A DNA stretch of 64,000 bases, from assembly GCA_045046885.1 (NCBI GenBank), contig JASFYX010000017.1, forward strand, positions 16,530 through 80,529. The letters run 5' to 3'. Within the stretch, counting starts at the first letter, position 1, and each line of letters opens with the position of its first letter. The position numbers were made by a program, and so were the translations under genes. Shown in pieces: positions 8,726 through 17,301 of the stretch. The notes beneath the pieces were generated by a model. It was not told the origin of the DNA and did no database searches. It saw only the letters and a program-made list of their open reading frames with translations. Source of the stretch: CG1-02-35-72 sp045046885. GTDB lineage: Bacteria > Bacteroidota > Bacteroidia > Flavobacteriales > Flavobacteriaceae.

Positions 8726-9716
8726 TTTTGAATTTGCAAATCCGGGGTTTTTATGGTTATTAATTTTAGTACCACTAATAGGTTTGTGGTTTTTTATAAA
8801 TCGTAAAAATGATCAAGCGACACTTAAAACGCCGAATATTAAAGCTTTTAAATTACAAGGCTCATTGCTTACAAAACTCAAACCTCTATTATATATTTTG
8901 CGCTTAACAGCTTTGAGTTTACTCGTTTTAGCTTTGGCGCGTCCACGGAATGTAGCTGTAAGTAAAAAAACGAAAACAGTTAGAGGTATAGATATTGTTA
9001 TGGCTATAGATGTATCGGCTAGTATGCTGGCACGCGATTTAAAACCAAATCGTCTAGAAGCACTTAAAAAAGTAGCAGAACGTTTTGTGAATGAGCGACC
9101 TAACGATCGTATTGGCATAGTAGTTTATGCGGGGGAAAGTTTTACACAAACGCCTATAACTAGCGATAAACGCATAGTAATTAGCACCATTAGAAGATTA
9201 CATTGGGGCGAGTTAGAAGGCGGCACTGCCATTGGTATGGGATTGGGGTCTGCGGTAAACAGACTTAAAGATAGTAAGGCCAAAACAAAGGTTATTATTT
9301 TATTGACTGATGGCGTAAACAATTCGGGATTTGTAGATCCTAGAACAGCAACAGAATTGGCTAAAAATTTGGGTATTAAAGTTTATACAATTGGTTTAGG
9401 GACAAATGGCATGGCTTTATTTCCTGTTGCCAAAGACATCAATGGCAAATTAAAATTTGATTATGCCAAAGTAGAAATTGATGAAGATTTACTAAAATAC
9501 ATCGCTACGCAAACCGAAGGTAAATATTTTAGAGCTACAAATAATAAGAGTTTATCGGCCATTTATGACGAAATTAACAAGCTTGAAAAGACAAAAATAG
9601 AAGAATTTAAGTATTACAATTTTGCTGAAAAATACCGCATTTTGCTCATATTGGCAGGGGTGTTATTATTTATAGAAGGCTTTATGCGTTTTACATTATT
9701 TAGAAGTTTAATTTAG
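8718..9716 (+). CDS. batA: BatA, membrane vWA protein
   Basis: BatA is an inner-membrane von Willebrand A protein of the Bacteroidota aerotolerance operon. Two N-terminal helices (PGFLWLLILVPLIGLWFFI and LLYILRLTALSLLVLALARP) precede a vWA domain with a complete MIDAS metal site (DIVMAIDVSASM; EGGTAIGMGLG; LLTDGVN), and a further helix closes the C-terminus (RILLILAGVLLFIEGFM). Two ATGs lie side by side at 8715 and 8718; the AGGAGG at 8706-8711, unusually strong for this phylum, is better spaced for 8718. The start overlaps the previous gene. batB follows after 9 bases. Confidence 0.92.
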   Translation: MSNFEFANPGFLWLLILVPLIGLWFFINRKNDQATLKTPNIKAFKLQGSLLTKLKPLLYILRLTALSLLVLALARPRNVAVSKKTKTVRGIDIVMAIDVSASMLARDLKPNRLEALKKVAERFVNERPNDRIGIVVYAGESFTQTPITSDKRIVISTIRRLHWGELEGGTAIGMGLGSAVNRLKDSKAKTKVIILLTDGVNNSGFVDPRTATELAKNLGIKVYTIGLGTNGMALFPVAKDINGKLKFDYAKVEIDEDLLKYIATQTEGKYFRATNNKSLSAIYDEINKLEKTKIEEFKYYNFAEKYRILLILAGVLLFIEGFMRFTLFRSLI

Positions 9717-9725
9717 AAAGAGACT

Positions 9726-10763
9726 ATGTACAGACTAGAAGAACCCATTTATTTCTTTTTATTTATAACAATTCCTATAATTGTTGTAGTCTTTCTTGTG
9801 TCTTTATGGCTAAAAAAACGCAAACAAAAAAAGTACGCCAATCCAGAAATGTTTAAAAAATTGAGTCCAGATGCGTCTTTGTTTAAATCGACTTTAAAAC
9901 TAATAAGTTTGTGTATGGTACTCAGTTTTATGATTTTGGCTTTGGTAAATCCTAAAATGGGGATAAAACTCAAAACTATAAAACGTGAAGGTGTAGATGT
10001 TGTTTTTGCAATTGATGTTTCAAGAAGTATGTTAGCCGAAGATATTGCACCCAATCGTTTAGAAAAAGCCAAACAAATAGTCACAAAAATAATTGACAAA
10101 CTGGGTAGCGACCGCGTTGGTATTATTATTTATGCAGGCAATTCTTATCCTTTATTGCCTATTACAACCGATTTAGCTGCTGGTAAAATGTTTCTTCAAA
10201 ATGCAGATCCAGATATGGTATCCTCTCAAGGGACAGCCATAAACGAAGCTATAAATCGCGCATTAACTTTTTACGACAATAAAGATCAAACAAATAAATT
10301 TTTGGTAATTCTATCTGACGGTGAAGATCACGAAAATCAATCTGAAAGTTTGGCTAAAAAAGCGGCAGATACGGGCATAAAAATATTTACAGTTGGCATT
10401 GGCACAGAAAAAGGAAAGCCCATACCTATGCGTGTTAATGGTATTTTTTCTGGCTATAAAAAAGACCTTAAAGGCGATGTAGTTATTACACAGCGTCATG
10501 TAGATGTACTTCAAAAAATTGCTTTAGAAGGTAAAGGCGCATTTATTGATGGTAATATTACAGACAAGCCTGTAAAATATATTGAAGACGTCATTGTACA
10601 CGCTCAAAAACACAAATTTGAAACCAAACAATTTTCAGATTATAAAGATCAATTTCAATGGTTTATAGCTTTTGCATTATTGTTCTTAATTATAGACAGT
10701 TTTATGATGGAGAAGAAAACAAAATGGTTGAAAAAAATAGATTTATTTAACGAATCAAAATGA
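9726..10763 (+). CDS. batB: BatB, membrane vWA protein
   Basis: A 345-residue paralogue of BatA with the same plan: two N-terminal membrane helices, a vWA domain with an intact MIDAS (VVFAIDVSRSM; SQGTAINEAIN; ILSDGEDHEN) and a C-terminal helix (FQWFIAFALLFLIIDSFMM). BatA and BatB are thought to form a complex with BatC in the membrane, facing the periplasm. The stop overlaps the batC start by 4 bases. Identity is secure from sequence and order. Confidence 0.92.
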   Translation: MYRLEEPIYFFLFITIPIIVVVFLVSLWLKKRKQKKYANPEMFKKLSPDASLFKSTLKLISLCMVLSFMILALVNPKMGIKLKTIKREGVDVVFAIDVSRSMLAEDIAPNRLEKAKQIVTKIIDKLGSDRVGIIIYAGNSYPLLPITTDLAAGKMFLQNADPDMVSSQGTAINEAINRALTFYDNKDQTNKFLVILSDGEDHENQSESLAKKAADTGIKIFTVGIGTEKGKPIPMRVNGIFSGYKKDLKGDVVITQRHVDVLQKIALEGKGAFIDGNITDKPVKYIEDVIVHAQKHKFETKQFSDYKDQFQWFIAFALLFLIIDSFMMEKKTKWLKKIDLFNESK

Positions 10764-11569
10764 GAAAATTAATCGTCATCATATTTATAAGTTTTAGCGC
10801 TATTTTAATAGCTCAAGAAAAAAAGGAGAAGCCTTTAGACATCGCCAACGCACGATTTTTATTGAGAGCTGGTAACAAACAATACGCTGCTAAAAATTAC
10901 AGCGAAGCACAAGCTTTGTACAAAAAAGCACTCGATAAAAATAGTGATTATCCTAAGGCTGTTTTTAATTTGGGAAATGCCATTTACAAACAAAAGAATT
11001 ACAAAGATGCCTTGCCTCAATTTGAGCTCAATGCCAAGCTAGCTAAAAGCAAACAAGACAAAGCGCAAGCCTATCATAATATTGGTGACTTACAGATGAA
11101 ACAAAAGCAATATAGCAAGGCTGTTGAAGCTTTTAAAAATGCGCTTAGAAACGCTCCTGAAGATGAAGATACCCGATACAATTTAGCTTTAGCACAAAAA
11201 TTACTTCAGAAAAAACTAAAAGAACAAAAGAAAAAGAAGAAGAATAAAAACGATAAGAACAAAAAAAATAAGGATAATAAAGATAAAAACAACAAAGACA
11301 AGGATAAAAAAAATAAAGATAAGGACAAGGGCGGCAAAGACAAAAACAAAGATAAAAAAGACCCTAATAAAGATAAAAAGAAAGACCAAAATAACAAAGG
11401 TGATAAAGACAAGAAAAAACAACCACAACAACCTAAAAAGGGACAAATGTCGCCTCAAAAAATGAAACAGTTGTTAGAGGCTATGAATAATGAAGAGAAA
11501 AAAACACAAAAGAAAATGAACGCCAAACGTGTTAAAGGTAAAAAAGTAAGACGCGCAAAAGATTGGTAA
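10760..11569 (+). CDS. batC: BatC, TPR protein with Lys/Asp/Asn-rich tail
   Basis: A 269-residue exported protein: signal peptide (LIVIIFISFSAILIAQ), three TPR units at about residues 30-150 (for example YPKAVFNLGNAIYKQKNYKDAL and QAYHNIGDLQMKQKQYSKAV), then about 80 residues made almost only of Lys, Asp and Asn, and a short basic C-terminus. TPRs are protein-binding, fitting a scaffold for BatA/BatB. The tail is low-complexity and A-rich at the DNA level (11216-11420), so its length probably varies between strains. Confidence 0.88.
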   Translation: MRKLIVIIFISFSAILIAQEKKEKPLDIANARFLLRAGNKQYAAKNYSEAQALYKKALDKNSDYPKAVFNLGNAIYKQKNYKDALPQFELNAKLAKSKQDKAQAYHNIGDLQMKQKQYSKAVEAFKNALRNAPEDEDTRYNLALAQKLLQKKLKEQKKKKKNKNDKNKKNKDNKDKNNKDKDKKNKDKDKGGKDKNKDKKDPNKDKKKDQNNKGDKDKKKQPQQPKKGQMSPQKMKQLLEAMNNEEKKTQKKMNAKRVKGKKVRRAKDW

Positions 11570-11611
11570 ATATTATAAATAAATTATGTTACTTGCAAAG
11601 TGAAAGGATTG

Positions 11612-13375
11612 ATGATGACAACTAAAAAATTTATTGTTTTTACATTTTTAATACTGCTTACACATGTTACTTTTTCGCAAGTAACATTTAAAGCGGCTGT
11701 TAACAAATTTAAGGTTGGCTTAAACGAGCGCCTTAAAATTGATTTTACAATTGACAAACAAGGTGCCGATAATTTTACACCCCCGTCCTTTAAAAATTTT
11801 ACCGTTTTAGCAGGACCGAGTCAAGCGACAAATTTTGCTATGATTAACGGCAGAACATCGTTTACACAAACCTATTCGTATATTATTCAGCCTACAAAAA
11901 AAGGAACGCTTACAATTAACTCAGCTAGTGTTGAATACAACGGAAACACCCTAAAATCTAACACCTTAAGAGTAACTGTTACCAATGCTGTTGCTATTCC
12001 TAAAGACGTTAACGATCCGCGATATATTGCTTCACAAAACATCCATTTAGTGGCTCAAATATCAAATAGACATCCTTATGTTGGTCAGAGTATTAGTGTA
12101 GTTTATAAACTTTTTGTCAATGTAAATAAAGTGAGCGTTAGAAATACGCGCGAAACACAATCGCCCGCTTTTAATGGTTTCTGGAATCAGAATATTGATG
12201 TCCGTGAACTCGTGGTGCAGCAAGGCACTTATCAAGGGCAAGCTCACAAATATGTGGTGGTTAAAAAATCGGTCCTCGTTCCGCAAAAATCGGGTAAGCT
12301 TATTTTAGATCCTATGGAAATTGAAATCACAGCAGGTGTCCCAATTGGCCGCCGTGATTTATTTGGCAATATGATGTACAACAATATAAATTATGTTGTT
12401 ACAACCGGTAAAAGAACGATTGATGTCAAACAGTTACCTCTTGAAGGAAAACCTGCCAATTTTAATGGCGCTGTAGGCGATTATAACTTTAAAGTTATTG
12501 CTGATAAAAACATACTCAAACTCAATGAAACAGCTCAGATAAATATTAAAGTACAAGGACGCGGGAACTTAAAATTGATTGATTTACCAAAGCTCACTGC
12601 ACCCAACGGGCTTGAAGTTTACGAACCCGAGCACAAAGAAAAAATAAGAACAACCTTAAGAGGTATGCAAGGTGAGATTTATGACCAATACACTATTGTA
12701 CCCCAATTTAAAGGGAAATACAAAATCCCTTCGATAAATTTTTCTTATTTTAATCCAGATGATAAAAAATACCACGTTATAAATTCTCCCGATATTTTAA
12801 TTGATGCCCCTTACGGTAAAAATCCGGGGAATACAGTTATCACATCTAACAAACGAGATGTTACTTTAAGCGGGAGCAATATTAGATATATACATACCAA
12901 AACAAATTTCCGTCCTATGACAAAACCTATATTTTTTGGTAGTTCAAAATTTTATATGTGGTTGTTATTGCCGTTTGTATTAATTCCTATAGCTATTGTG
13001 GTGGGTAAAAAACAAAAAGAACGCGCCAATGATGTTTTGGGGAACAAGCGTCGTAAAGCCGATAAGTTGGCTCGAAAATATTTATCAAAAGCTAAAAAAG
13101 AAATGGGCAACAGAGAAGCTTTTTACATCGCTCTAGAAAAAGCTTTACACAACTATTTAAAAGCCACTTTACATGTAGAAACATCAGAAATTAGTAAAGA
13201 TAAAATTGCAACACTTTTACAAGAAAGAAACATAAATCAAGAACATATTGATGCTTTTATTGCTTTACTAACCGATTCTGATTTTGCACGCTATACGCCT
13301 TCTACTCAAATGAAAATGAAAGAAGATTACAACCGTGCCAAAAGTATCATCGCCCAATTAGACAAACAACTTTAA
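11612..13375 (+). CDS. batD: BatD, membrane protein of the aerotolerance operon
   Basis: A 588-residue-class BatD protein: signal peptide (FIVFTFLILLTHVTFSQ), a long periplasmic beta-sandwich region starting VTFKAAVNKFKVGLNERLKIDFTI, one transmembrane helix (FYMWLLLPFVLIPIAIVVG) and a cytoplasmic helical tail. The first in-frame codon is GTG 11600, but AAAGGA at 11603-11608 lies inside that extension and is placed to serve ATG 11612 or 11615; the signal peptide also starts there. BatD is presumed to bind the BatABC complex. The gene lies 42 bases after batC and is followed after one base by batE. Confidence 0.88.
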   Translation: MMTTKKFIVFTFLILLTHVTFSQVTFKAAVNKFKVGLNERLKIDFTIDKQGADNFTPPSFKNFTVLAGPSQATNFAMINGRTSFTQTYSYIIQPTKKGTLTINSASVEYNGNTLKSNTLRVTVTNAVAIPKDVNDPRYIASQNIHLVAQISNRHPYVGQSISVVYKLFVNVNKVSVRNTRETQSPAFNGFWNQNIDVRELVVQQGTYQGQAHKYVVVKKSVLVPQKSGKLILDPMEIEITAGVPIGRRDLFGNMMYNNINYVVTTGKRTIDVKQLPLEGKPANFNGAVGDYNFKVIADKNILKLNETAQINIKVQGRGNLKLIDLPKLTAPNGLEVYEPEHKEKIRTTLRGMQGEIYDQYTIVPQFKGKYKIPSINFSYFNPDDKKYHVINSPDILIDAPYGKNPGNTVITSNKRDVTLSGSNIRYIHTKTNFRPMTKPIFFGSSKFYMWLLLPFVLIPIAIVVGKKQKERANDVLGNKRRKADKLARKYLSKAKKEMGNREAFYIALEKALHNYLKATLHVETSEISKDKIATLLQERNINQEHIDAFIALLTDSDFARYTPSTQMKMKEDYNRAKSIIAQLDKQL

Positions 13376-13376
13376 T

Positions 13377-14171
13377 ATGGAAACAATTTTTATAAAATTT
13401 TCTGAAATATTAAAATCTAAAACAAGTCTTTTAGTTATTTTATTTGGTTTGATGAGCAGTTTAATAGTGGCGCAAACCCCAGATAGTTTATTTGTAAAGG
13501 CCAATAATTTTTATCAGAAAGAAGCCTACCAAGAAGCCGTAGATACTTATAAAAAAATAGAATCGCAAAATACTATTTCAACCGATTTGTACTACAACAT
13601 GGCCAATACTTATTACAAACTTAACGAAGTAGCACCCGCTATTTACTATTACGAAAAAGCTTTGCAATTAGACCCCAACAACCAAGATGCACACTATAAT
13701 TTGGCTTTTGCAAACCGTATGACAATTGATAAAATTGATGTTTTACCTAAAAGTTTTTTTCAAAAAATTGAGGACAATTACATCCGTGTTTTTAAATACG
13801 ACACTTGGGCTCTTATTGCTGTTGTGTCTAGTATTTTATTTGTGTTGTTATTTCTGAGTTATTACTTTTCTTATACCTCTACGCGTAAACGTTTGTATTT
13901 TATTAGTGCGATTATTAGTCTTTTTGTTTTAGTAATGAGTTTTGCTTTTGCTTATAGTGGCCATACTTATGCTAAAAACAATAACCCTGCAATTATTTTT
14001 GCTTTACGCGCAGCTGTTAAAGATGCGCCAACACCTAATAGTAATACCGTTTTCGAATTACACGAAGGCACTAAAGTGCTTATTTTAGAAAAGGTAGATA
14101 CTTGGCAAAAGATTAAATTAGCCGATGGTAAAATAGGTTGGATAGACCAAAACGATTTAAAAGCCCTTTAA
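13377..14171 (+). CDS. batE: BatE, TPR and SH3-like membrane protein
   Basis: A 264-residue protein with a signal or anchor segment (SLLVILFGLMSSLIVAQ), two to three TPR units (DLYYNMANTYYKLNEVAPAIYYYEKAL), two adjacent transmembrane helices (WALIAVVSSILFVLLFLSYYF; LYFISAIISLFVLVMSFAFA) and a bacterial SH3-like domain at the end (TVFELHEGTKVLILEKVDTWQKIKLADGKIGWI). This is the standard BatE plan. It ends the Bat run; folA follows after six bases and may be read with it. Confidence 0.88.
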   Translation: METIFIKFSEILKSKTSLLVILFGLMSSLIVAQTPDSLFVKANNFYQKEAYQEAVDTYKKIESQNTISTDLYYNMANTYYKLNEVAPAIYYYEKALQLDPNNQDAHYNLAFANRMTIDKIDVLPKSFFQKIEDNYIRVFKYDTWALIAVVSSILFVLLFLSYYFSYTSTRKRLYFISAIISLFVLVMSFAFAYSGHTYAKNNNPAIIFALRAAVKDAPTPNSNTVFELHEGTKVLILEKVDTWQKIKLADGKIGWIDQNDLKAL

Positions 14172-14177
14172 AATTTT

Positions 14178-14666
14178 ATGATTACAATTATAGCCGCCAT
14201 AGCACAAAATAATGTCTTGGGTAAAAACAACCAACTTATTTGGCATTTACCAGCCGACCTTAAGCGCTTTAAAAAAACCACTTCTGGTCATTGTGTTATT
14301 ATGGGGCGCAAAACTTATCAATCTTTAGGGAAGCCACTCCCAAATCGTACCAATATTGTAGTAACAAGAGATACTGCTTTTAACCCTGAAGGTTGTGTGA
14401 TTGTCCATTCTTTAAAAGATGCTATTGATGCCGCTAAAGCTGATGATAATCCGTTTATTTTAGGAGGTGCTCAAATTTACAAACAAGCTATGGCTATAGC
14501 CGATATACTTGACTTGACTTTTGTACACCACACCTTTGAAGGCGATGTTTTCTTCCCTGAAATTGACTTAAATATTTGGAAAGAAACTTCTAGACAAAAT
14601 TTTAAAGCCGATGACAAAAACAAATATGATTATAGTTTTGTACGGTTTGAAAAATCTCATCCCTAA
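14178..14666 (+). CDS. folA: Dihydrofolate reductase
   Basis: Reduces dihydrofolate to tetrahydrofolate with NADPH, needed for thymidylate and purine synthesis. The 162-residue protein shows the usual landmarks: IAAIAQNNVLGKNNQLIWHLPADLKRFKKTT (acidic Asp in the PADL motif), VIMGRKTYQSLGKPLPNRTNIV, and FILGGAQIYKQAM. The length is typical. It sits directly behind batE. Its stop codon lies inside the left arm of a 33-nt hairpin that probably ends transcription. Confidence 0.96.
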   Translation: MITIIAAIAQNNVLGKNNQLIWHLPADLKRFKKTTSGHCVIMGRKTYQSLGKPLPNRTNIVVTRDTAFNPEGCVIVHSLKDAIDAAKADDNPFILGGAQIYKQAMAIADILDLTFVHHTFEGDVFFPEIDLNIWKETSRQNFKADDKNKYDYSFVRFEKSHP

Positions 14667-14697
14667 CCCTTTTAGGGTTTTGAACCCTAAAAGAGTT
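14665..14697 (+). terminator. 33-nt hairpin overlapping the folA stop
   Basis: Left arm 14665-14679 (AACCCTTTTAGGGTT), loop TTG, right arm 14683-14697, one A-C mismatch. It is one of seven hairpins in the window with exactly 15-nt arms and a 3-nt loop. It starts within the stop codon of folA and is not followed by a long T run. Confidence 0.65.
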
Positions 14698-14714
14698 CAT
14701 TACTTTTTAAGCCT

Positions 14715-15173
14715 ATGAAAACTTGTGACTTTTGCGGAAATCCTGTAGCAAAACATTTAAAGATTTGTCCTTACTGCAATCAGGAATTAGCCGTTCCTGA
14801 ACAAGTTACAAAAACAAGAAATCAAGAAATAGAAATTATCAATCTTGAAGCGGGTATGCCTTTTGTTAAAGAGGCTTTAGAGCGTTTTGATAGAGAATTC
14901 TCAAGTGCTCAAAATAGACCTATTGGCTTACTGAAAATTATTCATGGGTATGGCTCTTCTGGCAAAGGTGGTAAAATAAAAATAGCTTTACATCATAAAT
15001 TAAAATTGATGTACTCAAATCAATTGATAAAAAGTATCATCAAAGGCGAGGTGTTTTCTAAATCTACCAACTCTAAAGTACATCATAAAAAATTAATTGA
15101 CTGTTACCCAGAATTACTAGAGACTTTACGTGCCGATACTTATAATTTGGGGATTACGTTTGTTGAATTATAA
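14715..15173 (+). CDS. Zinc-ribbon plus Smr (MutS-related) domain protein
   Basis: A 152-residue protein. The N-terminus is a zinc ribbon with two CxxC pairs (CDFCGNPVAKHLKICPYC). Residues about 40-150 look like a small MutS-related (Smr) domain: INLEAGMPFVKEALERF, then LLKIIHGYGSSGKGGKIK containing the HGxG core, and a conserved end (YPELLETLRADTYNLGIT). Smr domains bind or nick DNA or RNA; several are endoribonucleases in ribosome rescue. The role of this one is not known. A stray second copy of its last 24 codons lies 90 bases downstream. Confidence 0.75.
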   Translation: MKTCDFCGNPVAKHLKICPYCNQELAVPEQVTKTRNQEIEIINLEAGMPFVKEALERFDREFSSAQNRPIGLLKIIHGYGSSGKGGKIKIALHHKLKLMYSNQLIKSIIKGEVFSKSTNSKVHHKKLIDCYPELLETLRADTYNLGITFVEL

Positions 15174-15179
15174 ACTATT

Positions 15180-15217
15180 AGACCTGCTAGGTTTTAAAAA
15201 CCTAGCAGGTCTTTTTA
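15180..15217 (+). terminator. Rho-independent terminator, 33-nt hairpin family
   Basis: Arms of 15-16 nt (AGACCTGCTAGGTTT and its exact complement at 15198-15212) followed by CTTTTT. It begins six bases after the Smr gene stop. This is the hairpin of the family with the clearest T run. Confidence 0.85.
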
Positions 15218-15250
15218 ATTTTTATCGCCATTACGAAAAGCGTACGAGTC

Positions 15251-15367
15251 AAAAAATTAGTTGAATATTACCCTGAATTATTAGAAACTTTACGTGCCGA
15301 TACTTATAATTTAGGGATTACTTTATCGGTTCAAGTCCCATCTCAAGTACAAAAAGCCATAACTTAA
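15251..15367 (+). pseudogene. Displaced 3' end of a second Smr-gene copy
   Basis: Bases 15251-15322 align without gaps to 15087-15158, the end of the Smr gene (64 of 72 identical by eye). The differences are mostly silent or conservative (KKLIDCYPELLETL against KKLVEYYPELLETL). The frame then runs on through a different tail (SVQVPSQVQKAIT) to a stop at 15365-15367. No start or upstream domain is present, so this is a remnant. It probably derives from a related allele rather than a recent tandem copy. Confidence 0.75.
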
Positions 15368-15384
15368 TTGTTATGGCTTTTTTT
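15351..15384. terminator. Bidirectional terminator
   Basis: AAAAAGCCATAAC and its exact complement separated by TTAATT, followed by T7 on the plus strand and preceded by A5. It lies between the Smr remnant and the convergent nuclease gene and can serve both. Confidence 0.85.
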
Positions 15385-15394
15385 GTTTTAAAAA

Positions 15395-16300
15395 TTAATT
15401 TATCTCTTTAAGATATTCAGGCAATTGTTTGTAATGTAAAAGAATAACATTTGTCGAATTTGCTAATTGTTTTGCTGATTTTGTAAAAGAAGAATTTGTG
15501 ACTACAACTGCTATATTACCTTGATAAAAATTCTTAGCTGAATAAACTTCCTGTACTGCTTTATTTCCTACTGGACTAGAATATAGCTTACACTGTACAA
15601 CACAAGTATTATCTTCTTTCTTAGCAATAACATCTGCTCCTTGGTCACCTGTTGATTTAGTTTTTCTTGAGTTCCACCCTGAATTTCGAAATATTCCTGA
15701 AATTGATTCTTCAAATAAAATAGGATCAGATAAATTAACTTCAGTTGTTATATAATAATCTACATCTGTACCAGTCTGTTGAATCATTGCATCTATTAAT
15801 TCACATATCTGTGAGAAAATATGGTTTTCAAAATAGTAATGAACTTCACTCCTCAAACCATATCTAGGATAAGAATTAAAATCAAATAAAATATCTAATT
15901 CATTTTTACACTCTTCAATTATTTTTTCAAATATGAAATCTAATTTTCTATTTACAAAATCATCTCTCTCCTTAATCCAGTCTTTCAAAACCACATCTCC
16001 ATAATCATCTTTATAAACTAACTGGTTAGATTTTAAATCTAAAGTATTTATATGAGGTTTAATTTCATCAATAAGTTCATTTTTAAATTCATTTATTTTC
16101 CTTTTAAAAATATCCTCTTTTAAAACCTCCAATTCATTTAATTTTTCTTCGATTCTTCTATTGAATTCCCCCTCCTCTTCTTTCTGTTTTTGATTAAATT
16201 TTTCAATTTCTAAATCATCATAATATTTATCAATTTTAGACTTAAATAAAGCTAAAATTATTATAACTATTGCAAAAAGTATTATAAAAAATTTAAGCAT
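15395..16300 (-). CDS. Membrane-anchored Mrr-type restriction endonuclease-like protein
   Basis: A 301-residue protein. Residues 3-19 form a membrane anchor (FFIILFAIVIIILALF), followed by a long charged coiled-coil region (to about residue 140), a middle domain, and a C-terminal Mrr_cat nuclease fold from about residue 200: GIFRNSGWNSRKTKSTGDQGADVIAKK, then CVVQCKLYSS, then AVQEVYSAKNFYQGNIAVVVTN. The catalytic Asp of QGADVI and the Q-C-K of the PD-(D/E)xK core are present. Mrr-type enzymes cut modified DNA and several serve in defence against foreign DNA. It has no methylase beside it. The role is inferred. Confidence 0.78.
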   Translation of the reverse strand: MLKFFIILFAIVIIILALFKSKIDKYYDDLEIEKFNQKQKEEEGEFNRRIEEKLNELEVLKEDIFKRKINEFKNELIDEIKPHINTLDLKSNQLVYKDDYGDVVLKDWIKERDDFVNRKLDFIFEKIIEECKNELDILFDFNSYPRYGLRSEVHYYFENHIFSQICELIDAMIQQTGTDVDYYITTEVNLSDPILFEESISGIFRNSGWNSRKTKSTGDQGADVIAKKEDNTCVVQCKLYSSPVGNKAVQEVYSAKNFYQGNIAVVVTNSSFTKSAKQLANSTNVILLHYKQLPEYLKEIN

Positions 16301-16428
16301 CTTAATATTTAATAATGTTAATATGAAGCCCTACAAATTTAATATATAATAATTTGATTAGACAACTGTTTTAAATTAATTATTATTAAATATCAGCGCT
16401 TTATAAAAATACTACTAAAATTTCCCGC

Positions 16429-16569
16429 TACAGCACGTATCCATGCGTGTGGTATTTAGTTTTTAGAATCCCATTGGTGGCACTACAATATATAATTTTT
16501 GCGGTTTTTGATGTTCCATTTATTGCGCTAAGTCCAAAGACTTTGCACAGCGGTGTTGCGGTTTTTTTG
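16429..16569. repeat. Hairpin-rich non-coding element with 11-bp direct repeats
   Basis: This lies in the 308-base gap between the nuclease gene and the secreted protein. It holds an imperfect hairpin at 16429-16454 (CACGTAT/ATGCGTG core), another at 16525-16548 (AAGTC/GACTT core), and an exact direct repeat TTGCGGTTTTT at 16499-16509 and 16556-16566. I could not find the boxes of an integron attC site. The origin is unknown; the composition suggests a scattered repeat or cassette boundary. Confidence 0.45.
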
Positions 16570-16608
16570 TTTATATTTACTTATTAATAATCTAAAAATC
16601 ATAAACTG

Positions 16609-17106
16609 TTGTTTAAAAACTTATTGATGTTGTCTTTATTCATCTTATTGCAAATATCATTTAATTTGGTGTTTGCCCAACAAGACTCACATATTAAAGA
16701 TAAAATTATAGGCAATTGGTATTATTTTGCTGATGTCAATAAAAACAGTAATTTCAAAGATTATAATGAAATATATTTTGATGGAAACAAAGTTCAAGAA
16801 TGCTTAGAAGCTGTCGGAGTAGTACATGGAGTCAAATATAAAATTGAAGGAGATATCCTTAAAATAGATAAAAAGGACACCATCTTTTCGTATAAAGTAG
16901 AATCAATTTATTTAAATCAATTTACTCTAATTCAAAATGGAATAAAAAGAACTTTCTATAAAGTAAAAAGTAGAACAACATTAGATAAAGTTCTAAATAA
17001 TAAAATTTCTGATAAATATTATTCTAAAGCTTTTGCAAGAAGAATGTTTAAAGCCAAGAAAAGGTTTAATATAACAACTCCTAAGAATTATTACAAAAAA
17101 CACTAA
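16609..17106 (+). CDS. Secreted hypothetical protein (lipocalin-like repeat suspected)
   Basis: A 165-residue protein of unknown function. A signal peptide is clear (LLMLSLFILLQISFNLVFAQ). The mature part begins with IIGNWYYFADV and continues with strand-rich sequence (NEIYFDGNKVQEC, VKYKIEGDILKIDKKD), a pattern seen in small lipocalin-like secreted proteins, but this is weak. The start is TTG 16609, which gives a lysine in the signal n-region; ATG 16627 is an alternative. It is very AT-rich and stands alone in an accessory patch. Confidence 0.55.
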   Translation: MFKNLLMLSLFILLQISFNLVFAQQDSHIKDKIIGNWYYFADVNKNSNFKDYNEIYFDGNKVQECLEAVGVVHGVKYKIEGDILKIDKKDTIFSYKVESIYLNQFTLIQNGIKRTFYKVKSRTTLDKVLNNKISDKYYSKAFARRMFKAKKRFNITTPKNYYKKH

Positions 17107-17301
17107 TCTCATAATAAGTAAAATATTATACCCGATATCGCGGATTTGAAATCCTCGATAAAACAACAAAACTTTTTGGTTAAACTTGGGATTCAACAAG
17201 ATTTAAAAAATAAATTGAGTAAATATTTTATAAAACACACCCCTTAAGGGGACAATTTTACCTAATTAATTATTGAAATGGTTATATCTACTATTCTAAA
17301 T

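Noticed and set aside
11206..11458. Antisense ORFs rich in Leu/Ser/Phe opposite batC
   Set aside because: They are mirror images of the Lys/Asp/Asn-rich tail and carry no protein-like features.
11600..11611. GTG start for batD
   Set aside because: The ribosome-binding sequence AAAGGA lies inside this extension and serves the ATGs downstream.
15213..15250. Start of an intact second Smr gene
   Set aside because: No start codon, zinc ribbon or HGxG core precedes the repeated end, so only a fragment remains.
16429..16569. Integron attC site
   Set aside because: The R''/R' core boxes (RYYYAAC and GTTRRRY) could not be found.
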